This document shows positions 8,416 to 17,059 of a stretch of 64,000 nucleotides of DNA, piece by piece (the first letter of the stretch is position 1; the number at the start of each line of letters is the position of its first letter). A program made the position numbers and the translations under genes. Below the pieces are notes generated by a model. It was not told the DNA's origin, made no database searches, and saw only the letters and a program-made list of their open reading frames with translations. The DNA comes from Flavobacteriaceae bacterium (lineage in GTDB: Bacteria; Bacteroidota; Bacteroidia; UKL13-3). The stretch covers positions 1 through 64,000 of the forward strand of contig SHWZ01000007.1 of NCBI GenBank assembly GCA_009693575.1. The letters are read 5' to 3'.

Positions 8416-9111
8416 TTAGGTAGCGGTTTCTGCCATCAGTTTGTGCTCCATCACTAAGTTATATAGCCAATCCATTTGCTGTTCTTTGCTTAGGTGGCTG
8501 TTGTCTAGTTCTATGGCCTCGTCGGCTTTGCTCAGCGGACTTTCTTTGCGGGTGCTATCAATATGGTCGCGTTCGGTGAGGTTTTGTTGCACATCTTCCA
8601 TGCTCACATCTTCGCCCTTTGCTTGCAATTCTTTGTAGCGGCGTTGCATCCGTATTTCCGGATGTGCAGTCATAAAAATTTTCACCTCAGCATCCCTAAA
8701 AACTGTAGTGCCAATATCGCGGCCATCCATCACGAGCCCACGATTGCGACCCATTTTCTGTTGTTGGGCTACCATGGCTTGTCTCACTTCTTTAATGGCA
8801 CTCACATTGCTGACATGCTGGCTCACATCCATGCCCCTGATATATTCTTCCACATCCACCCCGTTCAGGTATGTATCACTGTTTCTGGTCACTTTGTTGA
8901 GATGAAATTCGACGTGGATATTTTGTATAGCAGCTACCACTTCGTCCAGATCGTTGTAGTCCACCCCGCTTTGCATAAAATAATAGGTGACAGCACGGTA
9001 CATAGCTCCAGAATCTATGTAGCGGTAATGCAGCTTCTTGGCCAGGTCTTTGGCTAAGGTGCTTTTGCCGCAACTTGAGAATCCGTCAATGGCTATGATG
9101 ATTTTCCGCAT
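8416..9111 (-). CDS. cmk: Cytidylate kinase
   Basis: Cmk phosphorylates CMP/dCMP to the diphosphates. The P-loop is DGFSSCGKSTLAKDLAKKL at the N-terminus, followed by DSGAMYRAVTYYF and the GRDIGTTVF segment that binds the nucleotide. I start at the ATG at 9111 (MRKIIIAIDG), because the 20 extra residues of the longer ORF (MYFLKEIKKY...) do not belong to the family. This gives 231 residues, the usual size. ATTTG lies 8 nt before this start, compatible with a leaderless message from a near-consensus box. Confidence 0.95.
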   Translation of the reverse strand: MRKIIIAIDGFSSCGKSTLAKDLAKKLHYRYIDSGAMYRAVTYYFMQSGVDYNDLDEVVAAIQNIHVEFHLNKVTRNSDTYLNGVDVEEYIRGMDVSQHVSNVSAIKEVRQAMVAQQQKMGRNRGLVMDGRDIGTTVFRDAEVKIFMTAHPEIRMQRRYKELQAKGEDVSMEDVQQNLTERDHIDSTRKESPLSKADEAIELDNSHLSKEQQMDWLYNLVMEHKLMAETAT

Positions 9112-9384
9112 GGTGGCTACAAATTTCGGTAGGGCAGTTAGATATTTTTTTATTTCTTTTAAGAAGTACATAAAATTGGCTTCACCGATAGGGTTTATGT
9201 ATTAGTCCAATGTTCACTTACACTTTAATATGCACGTTATTAGCAATAACCATTACTTAGTATGAAATAGTCTTTGGGCTAACTTATACTAAAGTTATGG
9301 TAGTACTTGTTAATTTGGTAACTACTAATTATCCCGATGCTATCCAAACTAAAACTAAGAACTACTCACCCACGTATCTGTTCC

Positions 9385-9392
9385 TAAATTTG
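9385..9392 (+). promoter_or_regulatory. Predicted -7 box of msrB
   Basis: TAAATTTG matches TAnnTTTG and ends 8 nt before the msrB ATG. The preceding stretch from 9112 is AT-rich and holds no gene. Confidence 0.5.
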
Positions 9393-9400
9393 CAACCCAA

Positions 9401-9877
9401 ATGAACAAGCCAATTCTCACAACTGCCGTTCTTACCTACTTATTTGCAGCCGGAGGTCAAACACACCATTCAACTTTAAACAACCATTACAAAATTATGA
9501 AAACAGATGACGAATGGAAACAACACCTAAGTGATGAAGAATACAGAATTACCCGCCAAAAGGGAACTGAAAGAGCCTTCAGCGGAGCCTACAATAACAA
9601 CTACGAAAATGGCGAGTACCTATGTGTATGCTGTGGCCTGCAACTATTTGACAGCAAAGCCAAGTTTGATTCATCCACGGGTTGGCCAAGTTTTTATCAA
9701 GGAGTTGCCAAAGAAAGTTTAGAAGAAATAATCGACAACAGCCATGGAATGGTTCGAACCGAAATAAATTGCAGCCGCTGCGGGGCTCATCTTGGCCATT
9801 TGTTCGAAGACGGGCCGGAACCTACTGGACTTCGGTATTGTATGAACTCTGCAAGCCTAAAGTTCGTAAAAAAATAA
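9401..9877 (+). CDS. msrB: Peptide-methionine (R)-S-oxide reductase, exported form
   Basis: MsrB reduces methionine-R-sulfoxide in proteins. The zinc pairs are CVCC (CxxC, around residue 76) and CSRC (around residue 125). The catalytic cysteine lies in GLRYCMNSASL near the C-terminus, and STGWPSF and GHLFEDGPEPTG are intact. The protein has 158 residues. The N-terminus (MNKPILTTAVLTYLFAAGGQ) is hydrophobic and may be a signal peptide, which would place the enzyme in the periplasm. An alternative start at the internal MKTDDEWKQ would give a cytoplasmic enzyme. The promoter box next to the first ATG favours the longer form. Confidence 0.93.
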   Translation: MNKPILTTAVLTYLFAAGGQTHHSTLNNHYKIMKTDDEWKQHLSDEEYRITRQKGTERAFSGAYNNNYENGEYLCVCCGLQLFDSKAKFDSSTGWPSFYQGVAKESLEEIIDNSHGMVRTEINCSRCGAHLGHLFEDGPEPTGLRYCMNSASLKFVKK

Positions 9878-9925
9878 CCATCAAATAACTCAGAAAAAAA
9901 AGGCGGGGCTTTCGTCTGGGTTTTT

Positions 9926-10462
9926 TTATTTCTTCTTTTTGTTCCGCTTTATCAAATCCAGACGGTAGATAACTGATAACTGGTATTTGTCGATCCGTGG
10001 CGACCATCTGTTTGATTCAAATAAATTGAGGTTGCGGCCAATGATAATAAACAGATTGCCATGCACCGATGCCCCAATATGTGTCCTTATAATAGGTAGT
10101 GTATTTGATGTCTTGAAATCAGTAAAAACCAATAAGTCACTTCCGAATCGTAAAAATTTGAATGCTTGCCCATGCCAGCCAATCTTGGGAGCATAAAAGT
10201 TAGTATCCTTTATATGTGTAAACTCCATCCCAGTCAAAACGGTTCTTGAAATAAATCTCGAAGCGGTATTCCTGTATAATCCTAAGTCGCCATACACATA
10301 GGTACTACTATACGATACCCCAACCTGAAGGCCGTAAGAAATTTTACCGTTTTCTTTTTTCTTCTTTTTCTTTTTGTCCCATTCATCTATGCCAGGAAAA
10401 GCGGAGACCGAGACGACGAAGCCTAGGAGTAACAGTGCTAGCAAGCGGTGTTTCATATTCAA
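9926..10462 (-). CDS. Unknown exported protein, possible small outer-membrane barrel, with lysine runs
   Basis: A 178-residue protein with a signal peptide (MNMKHRLLALLLLGFVVSVSAF). Right after the predicted cleavage comes an unbroken run of seven lysines (DEWDKKKKKKKENGK), and the protein also ends in KRNKKKK. In between, alternating polar/apolar strands (ISYGLQVGVSYSSTYVYGDLGLY, FLRFGSDLLVFTDFK, YQLSVIYRLDL) suggest an antiparallel beta-sheet or small barrel. I do not recognise the family. It is convergent with msrB. Confidence 0.65.
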   Translation of the reverse strand: MNMKHRLLALLLLGFVVSVSAFPGIDEWDKKKKKKKENGKISYGLQVGVSYSSTYVYGDLGLYRNTASRFISRTVLTGMEFTHIKDTNFYAPKIGWHGQAFKFLRFGSDLLVFTDFKTSNTLPIIRTHIGASVHGNLFIIIGRNLNLFESNRWSPRIDKYQLSVIYRLDLIKRNKKKK

Positions 10463-10542
10463 TTTGCAATAATCGGTAGAATGTTGGTCAAAATAAAATA
10501 GGCTGAGAGTGGAATGTGCAAAAACCTCATCAAAGGCAAAGA

Positions 10543-10550
10543 TACCTTTG
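10543..10550 (+). promoter_or_regulatory. Predicted -7 box of the subtilase gene
   Basis: TACCTTTG, a perfect TAnnTTTG, lies 31 nt upstream of the ATG at 10582. Confidence 0.5.
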
Positions 10551-10581
10551 TACTTTCAATTATTCAGCTAAACTGCATTTC

Positions 10582-12228
10582 ATGTTTTCATTTTCACGCC
10601 TCTTTCTTTGTTTATTCTTATTCTGTGCTAAATTCCTTTTCGCTCAAAATGAATCCCGTTATTTTGTGGAATTCAGAGACAAAAAGGGCAGCAGGTACTC
10701 ATTGGCAAAGCCACAGAATTTTCTATCTGCAAAAGCATTGCAACGAAGAGAAACACAGAAAGTGTCATTGGATTCTACAGACTTGCCCATTTCTGAAATT
10801 TACCTGAAAAACCTATTGCCTTTCATCCAAAAACCACTAGGTAGCAGCAAGTGGCTGAACGGTGTCTTGGTGGTACTTTCATCTAAGTCGGAACTCGTGC
10901 ATATCCAAACTTCAATTGGGGTGAAAGCTATACATTATTTGGGTGCAAACCCTCAGCATCAAACAACAGACTCTACAGGCTATTTCTACCAACGCTACTT
11001 GGATGAATCCTTTTCCAAGGAAACGCGGGACAGTAACTTGTATGGCCAATCTATCAAGCAAATAACCCAACTAAAAGCCGACAAACTGCACCAAAAAGGA
11101 CTCGCCGGAAAGGGAGTGACAGTAGCGGTTCTGGATGCAGGTTTCAAGAATGTGAACAAACTTAAGCCCTTTTCTCACCTCTATGAAAGTGGTCAGGTGC
11201 TTGGTAGCCGTGACCTAGTGGCCGCCGACACCAATGTATATGACGATGACGACCACGGCACGCAGGTGCTCAGTTGCTTGGCTGCTGCCGATTCGGGTTT
11301 TATGATAGGCTCCGCTCCCGATGCAGCGTATTGGCTTATCCGCACTGAAGATGCGGCTACTGAATTACCTGCCGAAGAAATATACTGGGCCATGGGTGCC
11401 GAACTGGCTGACAGCCTTGGTGTTGATGTAATAAGTGCTTCGCTTGGATATACCACCTTTGATGAACCCGAACTGAACCATAGTCCTGAGCAACTGAACG
11501 GCCACAGCACTTGGGCTGCCCGTGCCGCAAGCATGGCCGTGAATAAAGGTATACTGGTGTGCGTAAGCAACGGTAACGAAGGCGATGGCACCTGGCAATA
11601 TTGCGGCACCCCTGCCGATGCCGATGGAGTTGTGAATATTGGGGCAGTGGACAGAGATGGATATATCGCACCTTTCAGCAGTATTGGCTTTGGCAAAAGC
11701 GGCCCCAATCCCGACTTGGTCGCCATGGGCGAAGGAACACTCACCGCCACGGCAGAAGGAACTTATCGAAAAGGCAATGGCACTTCGTATGCCGCACCGC
11801 TTTTGTGCGGGGCAATCGTCAGCCTAAAATCTGGCTACCCGAAATTGGGAAATGATAGTCTGATAAATATAGTAAAAAAAGCTTCCAACCATTATGCTTT
11901 TCCATGCGAAAAATACGGTAGTGGCATACCTGATATGAATGCGGCATGGATGATGGCAACGGGGTTGAAGGATACCTTAATAGCTTTAGAATATGATGAG
12001 ACTTTGAAAGGAATTACCTTGATTTTTCACTCATCGGTTGCGGGGGAGTTTGACTTCAAATTTTATAAAAAAGGGGAAACGCAATCCATGGATAAAATAC
12101 CTATGAAAGTAGGGTACAACCACTTTTTCATAGAAGATACCAAAGGAGAAGGTCACGGCATTTATGAAGCAACAATTGACTTTGGCGAAAAGAAGTGGAC
12201 TGGAAAGCTTGAGTTTTGGGAATGGTAA
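10582..12228 (+). CDS. Secreted subtilisin-like serine protease (S8 family)
   Basis: The start at 10582 gives a clear signal peptide (MFSFSRLFLCLFLFCAKFLFAQ); the 22 extra residues of the longer ORF are not signal-like and lie over the predicted promoter. The 548-residue protein has an inhibitor-like N-terminal region followed by the peptidase. The catalytic triad is Asp185 (AVLDAGF), His225 (DDDDHGTQV) and Ser402 (GNGTSYAAPL), with the oxyanion Asn in VSNGNEGDG. The last 70 residues form a beta-rich tail ending GKLEFWEW that does not look like a T9SS sorting signal, so its route past the periplasm is unclear. Similar Bacteroidota subtilases usually carry type A tails. Confidence 0.93.
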   Translation: MFSFSRLFLCLFLFCAKFLFAQNESRYFVEFRDKKGSRYSLAKPQNFLSAKALQRRETQKVSLDSTDLPISEIYLKNLLPFIQKPLGSSKWLNGVLVVLSSKSELVHIQTSIGVKAIHYLGANPQHQTTDSTGYFYQRYLDESFSKETRDSNLYGQSIKQITQLKADKLHQKGLAGKGVTVAVLDAGFKNVNKLKPFSHLYESGQVLGSRDLVAADTNVYDDDDHGTQVLSCLAAADSGFMIGSAPDAAYWLIRTEDAATELPAEEIYWAMGAELADSLGVDVISASLGYTTFDEPELNHSPEQLNGHSTWAARAASMAVNKGILVCVSNGNEGDGTWQYCGTPADADGVVNIGAVDRDGYIAPFSSIGFGKSGPNPDLVAMGEGTLTATAEGTYRKGNGTSYAAPLLCGAIVSLKSGYPKLGNDSLINIVKKASNHYAFPCEKYGSGIPDMNAAWMMATGLKDTLIALEYDETLKGITLIFHSSVAGEFDFKFYKKGETQSMDKIPMKVGYNHFFIEDTKGEGHGIYEATIDFGEKKWTGKLEFWEW

Positions 12229-12480
12229 AAGGAGACTAGTTCTCAGGCTCTCGAAATGCATGTATAACTGCAAGCACACATCACAAATACCACAATCCCA
12301 AACTTCCTCGATTCTTTCCCCCAATATTTCCACAGCATCATTTATTGGCCAAAGATTTTGTAGGTTTGTGGTTCTTTAAGTTGCTTAGTAAATTGGGTAA
12401 AATAAGTACTAAGTTTGGGGTCTAGGCTTCTAGTCAATTCCCCATTCGTACTTCATAAATCCAAAATGGTACCTTCTCCA

Positions 12481-15400
12481 ATGTCTTTCTCCCACCTCCA
12501 CGTCCACACCCAATTTAGCCTACTCGATGGAGCTGCTTCCATCAAAAAGCTATACCAAAAAGCAGTTGCCGACGGGCAGCCCGCGATGGCCATCACCGAC
12601 CACGGGAATATGTTTGGTGTGTTCAAATTTGTGGCTGAGGCTTATGAACACAAGCACGAGGATGGAAGCCTAAAAGTTAAGCCGATTGTTGGCTGTGAAT
12701 TTTATGTAGTGGAGGATAGAACAGTTAGGCAATTTACCAAGGAAAACAAAGACATCCGCTACCATCAACTTTTTTTAGCGAAAAACGCCATTGGCTACAA
12801 AAACCTGAGCAGGTTGTGTTCATTAGGATATATCGAGGGGCTGTATGGCAAGTATCCACGTATAGATAAATCGCTAATTGAAAAATACCACGAGGGACTG
12901 ATAGCCACAACATGTTGCTTAGGAGCATCAGTGCCAAAGACGATATTGCGAAAAGGGGAAGATGCGGGTGAAACAGAGTTCAAATGGTGGTTGGATTTGT
13001 TCGGCGAAGACTACTACATAGAACTGCAACGGCACGGCATAGATGAACAAAATACAGTGAACGAAGTGCTGCTGAAATGGGCAATAAAGTATAACGTAAA
13101 AGTAATATGCAGCAACGACAGTCACTATGTAGATCAGGCCGATTCCAACGCCCACGACTTGCTGTTGTGCATCAACACAGCAGATATGCAGAGCACCCCG
13201 AAAGCTACAGACGAAGAAGGAGGAAAAGGCTACCGTTTTGGGTTTCCCAACGACCAGTTTTATTTTAAGAACAAAGCGGAGATGGCCGAAACTTTTTCGG
13301 ATATACCTTTTGCTTTGAGCAACACCAATGAGATAGTGGAAAAGGTGGAGTTGTTGAGCCTGAAACGTGATATACTTGTACCGGCTTTCCCAATCCCGGA
13401 GGGCTTTATGGATGCAGATGATTACTTGCGTCACCTTACTTATGAAGGAGCCCTAAAACGCTACGATGAAATAACTCCTGAAATAACAGAGCGATTGGAT
13501 TTTGAGCTACACACCATCAAAACAATGGGCTTCCCGGGCTACTTCCTTATCGTGGCCGATTTTATACAGGCAGGCCGCAACATGGGTGTACTCATAGGTC
13601 CAGGCCGAGGAAGTGCTGCAGGTAGTGCGGTGGCTTATTGTATAGGGATTACCAATATTGACCCTGTCAAATACGGGATGCTATTTGAGCGATTCCTGAA
13701 TCCTGAAAGGAAATCAATGCCCGATATAGACACGGACTTTGATGATGAAGGACGGGCAAAAGTTCTAAGTTATGTGATAGATAAATATGGAAAAAATCAG
13801 GTAGCCCAAATCATAAACTATGGTACGATGGCAGCCAAGAGTGCCATGAAAGACGTTGCTCGTGTGCTTGAATATCCACTAAACGATGCAATGGATTTAA
13901 CACGAAAATTTCCTGATAAGGCCAAAAGTTTATACAACGTCTTCAAAGTTCCGATTGAGCAATTGGCTAAAGACTCCGAACTTGATTTGTCGTCGGATGA
14001 TATGGAGGCTGTAAAAACTTTCCGCGAATGGGAGAAGGGAACTGACCTGCGGGCTCAAGTACTGCAAGAAGCCCAGAAGTTGGAAGGCTCCGTTCGAAAT
14101 ACTGGTATCCATGCCTCGGCGGTCATTATTGCACCAAGCGATTTGCTAGAGCATGTCCCACTTTCGGTGAACACAAAAGAAGGCGGTGCATTGCTGGTAA
14201 CACAGTGGGATGGAAATGTCGTAGAGAGTGCGGGCTTGCTCAAAATGGATTTTTTGGGATTGAAAACTTTAACAATTATCAAGAATGCGACTGAACTGAT
14301 TGAGCAAAACCATGGTGTAAAAATTGACCCGGATTCCATCCCGTTGGATGATGCAAAAACTTTTGAACTCTTTCAGCGGGGTGACACCACCGCCATTTTT
14401 CAGTTTGAAAGTGATGGTATGAAAAAGCATTTGAAAGAACTAAAGCCCAACCGCTTTGAAGACCTGATAGCCATGAACGCTCTTTACCGTCCGGGGCCAA
14501 TGGAGTATATCCCAAGCTTTATCAAACGCAAGCACGGCATCGAAACTGTGACCTACGACCTTGCAGACTCAGAAGAGATTTTGAAAGAAACATACGGCAT
14601 AACAGTATATCAGGAGCAGGTAATGCTGCTATCACAAAGGTTGGCCGGATTTACAAAAGGTGATGCCGACACTTTGCGAAAAGCTATGAGCAAAAAGAAT
14701 AAGCTTGTGCTTGACAAAATGAAGCCCCAATATTTGGAAGGTGGAATTGCCAACGGTCATCCACAAGAGAAACTTGAAAAAATATGGACTGACTGGGAAG
14801 CCTTTGCCCAGTATGCGTTCAACAAGAGTCACAGCACCTGCTATGCATTTTTAGCCAACCAAACTGCCTACCTTAAAACTCACTACCCAGCAGACTTCAT
14901 GGCGTCGGTACTGAATAACTCGGGCAACATCGAAGATATTGCTTTTTTTATGGAAGAATGCAGGCGGATGGGCATCCCAGTTCTTGGGCCTGATGTGAAC
15001 GAAAGCTATATTCAGTTTGGCGTAAATAAAAGAGGAGAGATTCGCTGCGGGATGGGTAGGCTCAAGGGTGCAGGAGATTTAGCTGTAGGCCATATTATAA
15101 AAGAAAGGGCTATTAACGGGCCGTTCAAAAGTATTTTTGACATAACCAAACGTGTGAGTCTGAAAAACGTAAACAAACGAGTGCTCGAAGCCTTGGCATA
15201 CGGAGGGGCATTCGATAGTTTGGAGGACGATAATCGTGCCCGTTATTTTGTGAGCAATGCAGGTGAAACCGAAAATGCAATCGAAAAAGCCCTTCGTTTT
15301 GGTGGTAACCATCAAGCAAATGAATCTGCCAACCAAGCAAGTTTATTTGGCGGAAGTTCATCCGTGGGCCTTGCGGAGCCTAAGCTCCCTCTATGTGAAG

Positions 15401-16050
15401 CATGGGGAATATTAGAACAACTGAACAAAGAAAAAGAAGTAGTGGGTATGTATATCAGCGGGCATCCATTAGATAAGTACCGCTTTGAATTGGATACATT
15501 TTGCCGCAACGATATGGCTGAACTTGCTGACCTTGCCCCGCTGAAAGGCAAAGACCTGACATTTGGTGGTATGATAACCAAAGTTCAACACCGCACTGGT
15601 AAAACGGGTACAAAATTTGGACTATTTATAGTAGAGGATTACTCGGGCAGCTTCGAGTTTCCATTGTTTGGCAAAGACTATATTGATTACAATAAATACA
15701 TGCTTGATGGCTTGTTTGTATATATGCGTGGCAAGGTAGACGAAAAATGGAATCGGCCCGGCGAATTGGAGGTAAAACTCAAATACATGAACGACCTCAC
15801 CATTGTGAAAGATGAATTACTAAAATCGGTAAGTGTGCGAATTGACCCTTCTAAATTGAACCCTGAGAAAGCCAATGAACTGCAACGAATCTTCAAGGAG
15901 CGTAAGGGTAATACCCCCCTCAAGTTTTTGCTCCACGACCCCGGCAAAGGCTGGAACGTGCATGCCATCTCCGCCAAATACCGCATCGATTTCAACGAGG
16001 AACTAAACAAAATATTAAAAGATATGGATTTTGATGTATTCGTGAATTAG
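12481..16050 (+). CDS. dnaE: DNA polymerase III alpha subunit
   Basis: This is the catalytic subunit of the replicative polymerase. From the ATG at 12481 it has 1189 residues. The PHP domain begins FSHLHVHTQFSLLDGAAS. The palm carries GPGRGSAAGS and the catalytic MPDIDTDFDDEGR, followed by YQEQVMLL. A C-terminal OB fold starts at FGGMITKVQHRTG. I prefer this start because residues before it in the longer ORF (MGSRLLVNSP...) are not family-like; an ATG five codons upstream is possible. TAAGTTTG about 65 nt upstream could be the -7 box. The exonuclease-like gene follows after 111 nt. Confidence 0.97.
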   Translation: MSFSHLHVHTQFSLLDGAASIKKLYQKAVADGQPAMAITDHGNMFGVFKFVAEAYEHKHEDGSLKVKPIVGCEFYVVEDRTVRQFTKENKDIRYHQLFLAKNAIGYKNLSRLCSLGYIEGLYGKYPRIDKSLIEKYHEGLIATTCCLGASVPKTILRKGEDAGETEFKWWLDLFGEDYYIELQRHGIDEQNTVNEVLLKWAIKYNVKVICSNDSHYVDQADSNAHDLLLCINTADMQSTPKATDEEGGKGYRFGFPNDQFYFKNKAEMAETFSDIPFALSNTNEIVEKVELLSLKRDILVPAFPIPEGFMDADDYLRHLTYEGALKRYDEITPEITERLDFELHTIKTMGFPGYFLIVADFIQAGRNMGVLIGPGRGSAAGSAVAYCIGITNIDPVKYGMLFERFLNPERKSMPDIDTDFDDEGRAKVLSYVIDKYGKNQVAQIINYGTMAAKSAMKDVARVLEYPLNDAMDLTRKFPDKAKSLYNVFKVPIEQLAKDSELDLSSDDMEAVKTFREWEKGTDLRAQVLQEAQKLEGSVRNTGIHASAVIIAPSDLLEHVPLSVNTKEGGALLVTQWDGNVVESAGLLKMDFLGLKTLTIIKNATELIEQNHGVKIDPDSIPLDDAKTFELFQRGDTTAIFQFESDGMKKHLKELKPNRFEDLIAMNALYRPGPMEYIPSFIKRKHGIETVTYDLADSEEILKETYGITVYQEQVMLLSQRLAGFTKGDADTLRKAMSKKNKLVLDKMKPQYLEGGIANGHPQEKLEKIWTDWEAFAQYAFNKSHSTCYAFLANQTAYLKTHYPADFMASVLNNSGNIEDIAFFMEECRRMGIPVLGPDVNESYIQFGVNKRGEIRCGMGRLKGAGDLAVGHIIKERAINGPFKSIFDITKRVSLKNVNKRVLEALAYGGAFDSLEDDNRARYFVSNAGETENAIEKALRFGGNHQANESANQASLFGGSSSVGLAEPKLPLCEAWGILEQLNKEKEVVGMYISGHPLDKYRFELDTFCRNDMAELADLAPLKGKDLTFGGMITKVQHRTGKTGTKFGLFIVEDYSGSFEFPLFGKDYIDYNKYMLDGLFVYMRGKVDEKWNRPGELEVKLKYMNDLTIVKDELLKSVSVRIDPSKLNPEKANELQRIFKERKGNTPLKFLLHDPGKGWNVHAISAKYRIDFNEELNKILKDMDFDVFVN

Positions 16051-16161
16051 GAAAGTGATAAAGTTGAGTGAGCAAAATATTACAATCTCACCAATTTCAA
16101 CTTTGCCATCAACGCTTATTAATATCTTACACAACCAACCTACTACATTTGCCCCAATAAT

Positions 16162-16926
16162 ATGTTGCAACTCACCCGCCCTATCATCGTGTTCGACTTG
16201 GAAACCACAGGAACCGATATATCCAAAGACCGCATTGTCGAGATTGGTATGGTCAAGCTTTTCCCTGAAGGGCATACCGAAAAACGCCGCCACTTAGTAA
16301 ACCCCCAACGGCCTATCCCGCATGAGGTTTCACTAATACATGGCATCACAGATGAGATGGTGAAAAACGAACCGCCATTCCCTCATTTTGCACTTGATTT
16401 ACTAAATTTTTTGCTTGATTGTGACTTGGCCGGTTTCAATGCTGCTCATTTTGATTTGCCGATGCTAGTAGAGGAATTTCTCAGAGCAGGCATTGACCCA
16501 CAATTGGAAAAAGCTAGAATGGTGGATGTGCAAAGGATTTATCATCAAATGGAACCACGAAATTTGGGGGCTGCCTATAAGTTCTATTGCGATAAAACCT
16601 TGGAAGATGCCCACTCAGCAATGGCCGACACCGAGGCTACCTTGGAAGTGCTACAAGCTCAACTGCAACGATACCCAGCCCTAAAAACAGATGTGAATTC
16701 CCTTGCGGACATGACAGGCAAAAGCAACCGCATAGACTTTGCTGGTCGTTTTGTACTTGGTAAATCAGGTAAGGCAGAGTTCAATTTCGGAAAACACAAA
16801 GGCAAGCTGGTGACCGATGTGCTGAAAGCAGAACCTGGTTATTTTAGCTGGATGATGCAGGGCGATTTTGCATTGGACACCAAACGCAAACTGAAACAAA
16901 TGCAGGAGAGTAATTTGGTAGTGTGA
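16162..16926 (+). CDS. DnaQ-like DEDDh 3'-5' exonuclease
   Basis: The exonuclease fold supplies Asp12 and Glu14 (VFDLETTG), the middle Asp in NAAHFDLPML and the His/Asp pair in EDAHSAMADTEAT, which is the complete DEDDh set. After the roughly 175-residue nuclease domain comes a small module with FNFGKHKGKLVTDVL and PGYFSWMMQGDF, the FGKHKG-type domain (DUF3820-like) often joined to such exonucleases in Bacteroidota. Its position directly after dnaE suggests a proofreading or epsilon-like role, although proteins of this form also act in repair. The protein has 254 residues. Confidence 0.9.
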   Translation: MLQLTRPIIVFDLETTGTDISKDRIVEIGMVKLFPEGHTEKRRHLVNPQRPIPHEVSLIHGITDEMVKNEPPFPHFALDLLNFLLDCDLAGFNAAHFDLPMLVEEFLRAGIDPQLEKARMVDVQRIYHQMEPRNLGAAYKFYCDKTLEDAHSAMADTEATLEVLQAQLQRYPALKTDVNSLADMTGKSNRIDFAGRFVLGKSGKAEFNFGKHKGKLVTDVLKAEPGYFSWMMQGDFALDTKRKLKQMQESNLVV

Positions 16927-17026
16927 GGTGTTTTACGATTGAAAGATTTAGGACATTGGATTTTTGTGTTTAGCTATATGTGTTATTAAACAAGTCATCC
17001 AATCTATTCATAAAAAGTCCTTTTCT

Positions 17027-17053
17027 ATCGTACTTCGTACCTCTAAAATCGTA
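17027..17053 (+). repeat. Dispersed TCGTACTTCGTACCTC motif, copy 2
   Basis: ATCGTACTTCGTACCTC followed by TAAAATCGTA. A TTTAGCTATAT string precedes it at some distance, as it does in copy 3. It lies just before the chosen start of the ABC permease, so the upstream part of the longer ORF is probably not coding. Confidence 0.55.
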
Positions 17054-17059
17054 CCCCCT

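Noticed and set aside
8563-9057. 164-aa plus-strand ORF opposite cmk
   Set aside because: It is fully antisense to the conserved cmk gene, and its His/Phe-rich composition is typical of a shadow frame.
9893-9920. Possible terminator between msrB and the lysine-run gene
   Set aside because: A-run and T-run are present, but the GC part does not form a convincing stem.
11193-11750. 185-aa minus-strand ORF inside the subtilase gene
   Set aside because: A Ser/Pro/Ala-rich mirror of the catalytic domain; no independent support.
12928-13434. 168-aa minus-strand ORF inside dnaE
   Set aside because: Shadow of a well-conserved gene.
12481-16050. Intein or insertion in dnaE
   Set aside because: The motifs follow each other without a gap and the length (1189 aa) is normal for the phylum.
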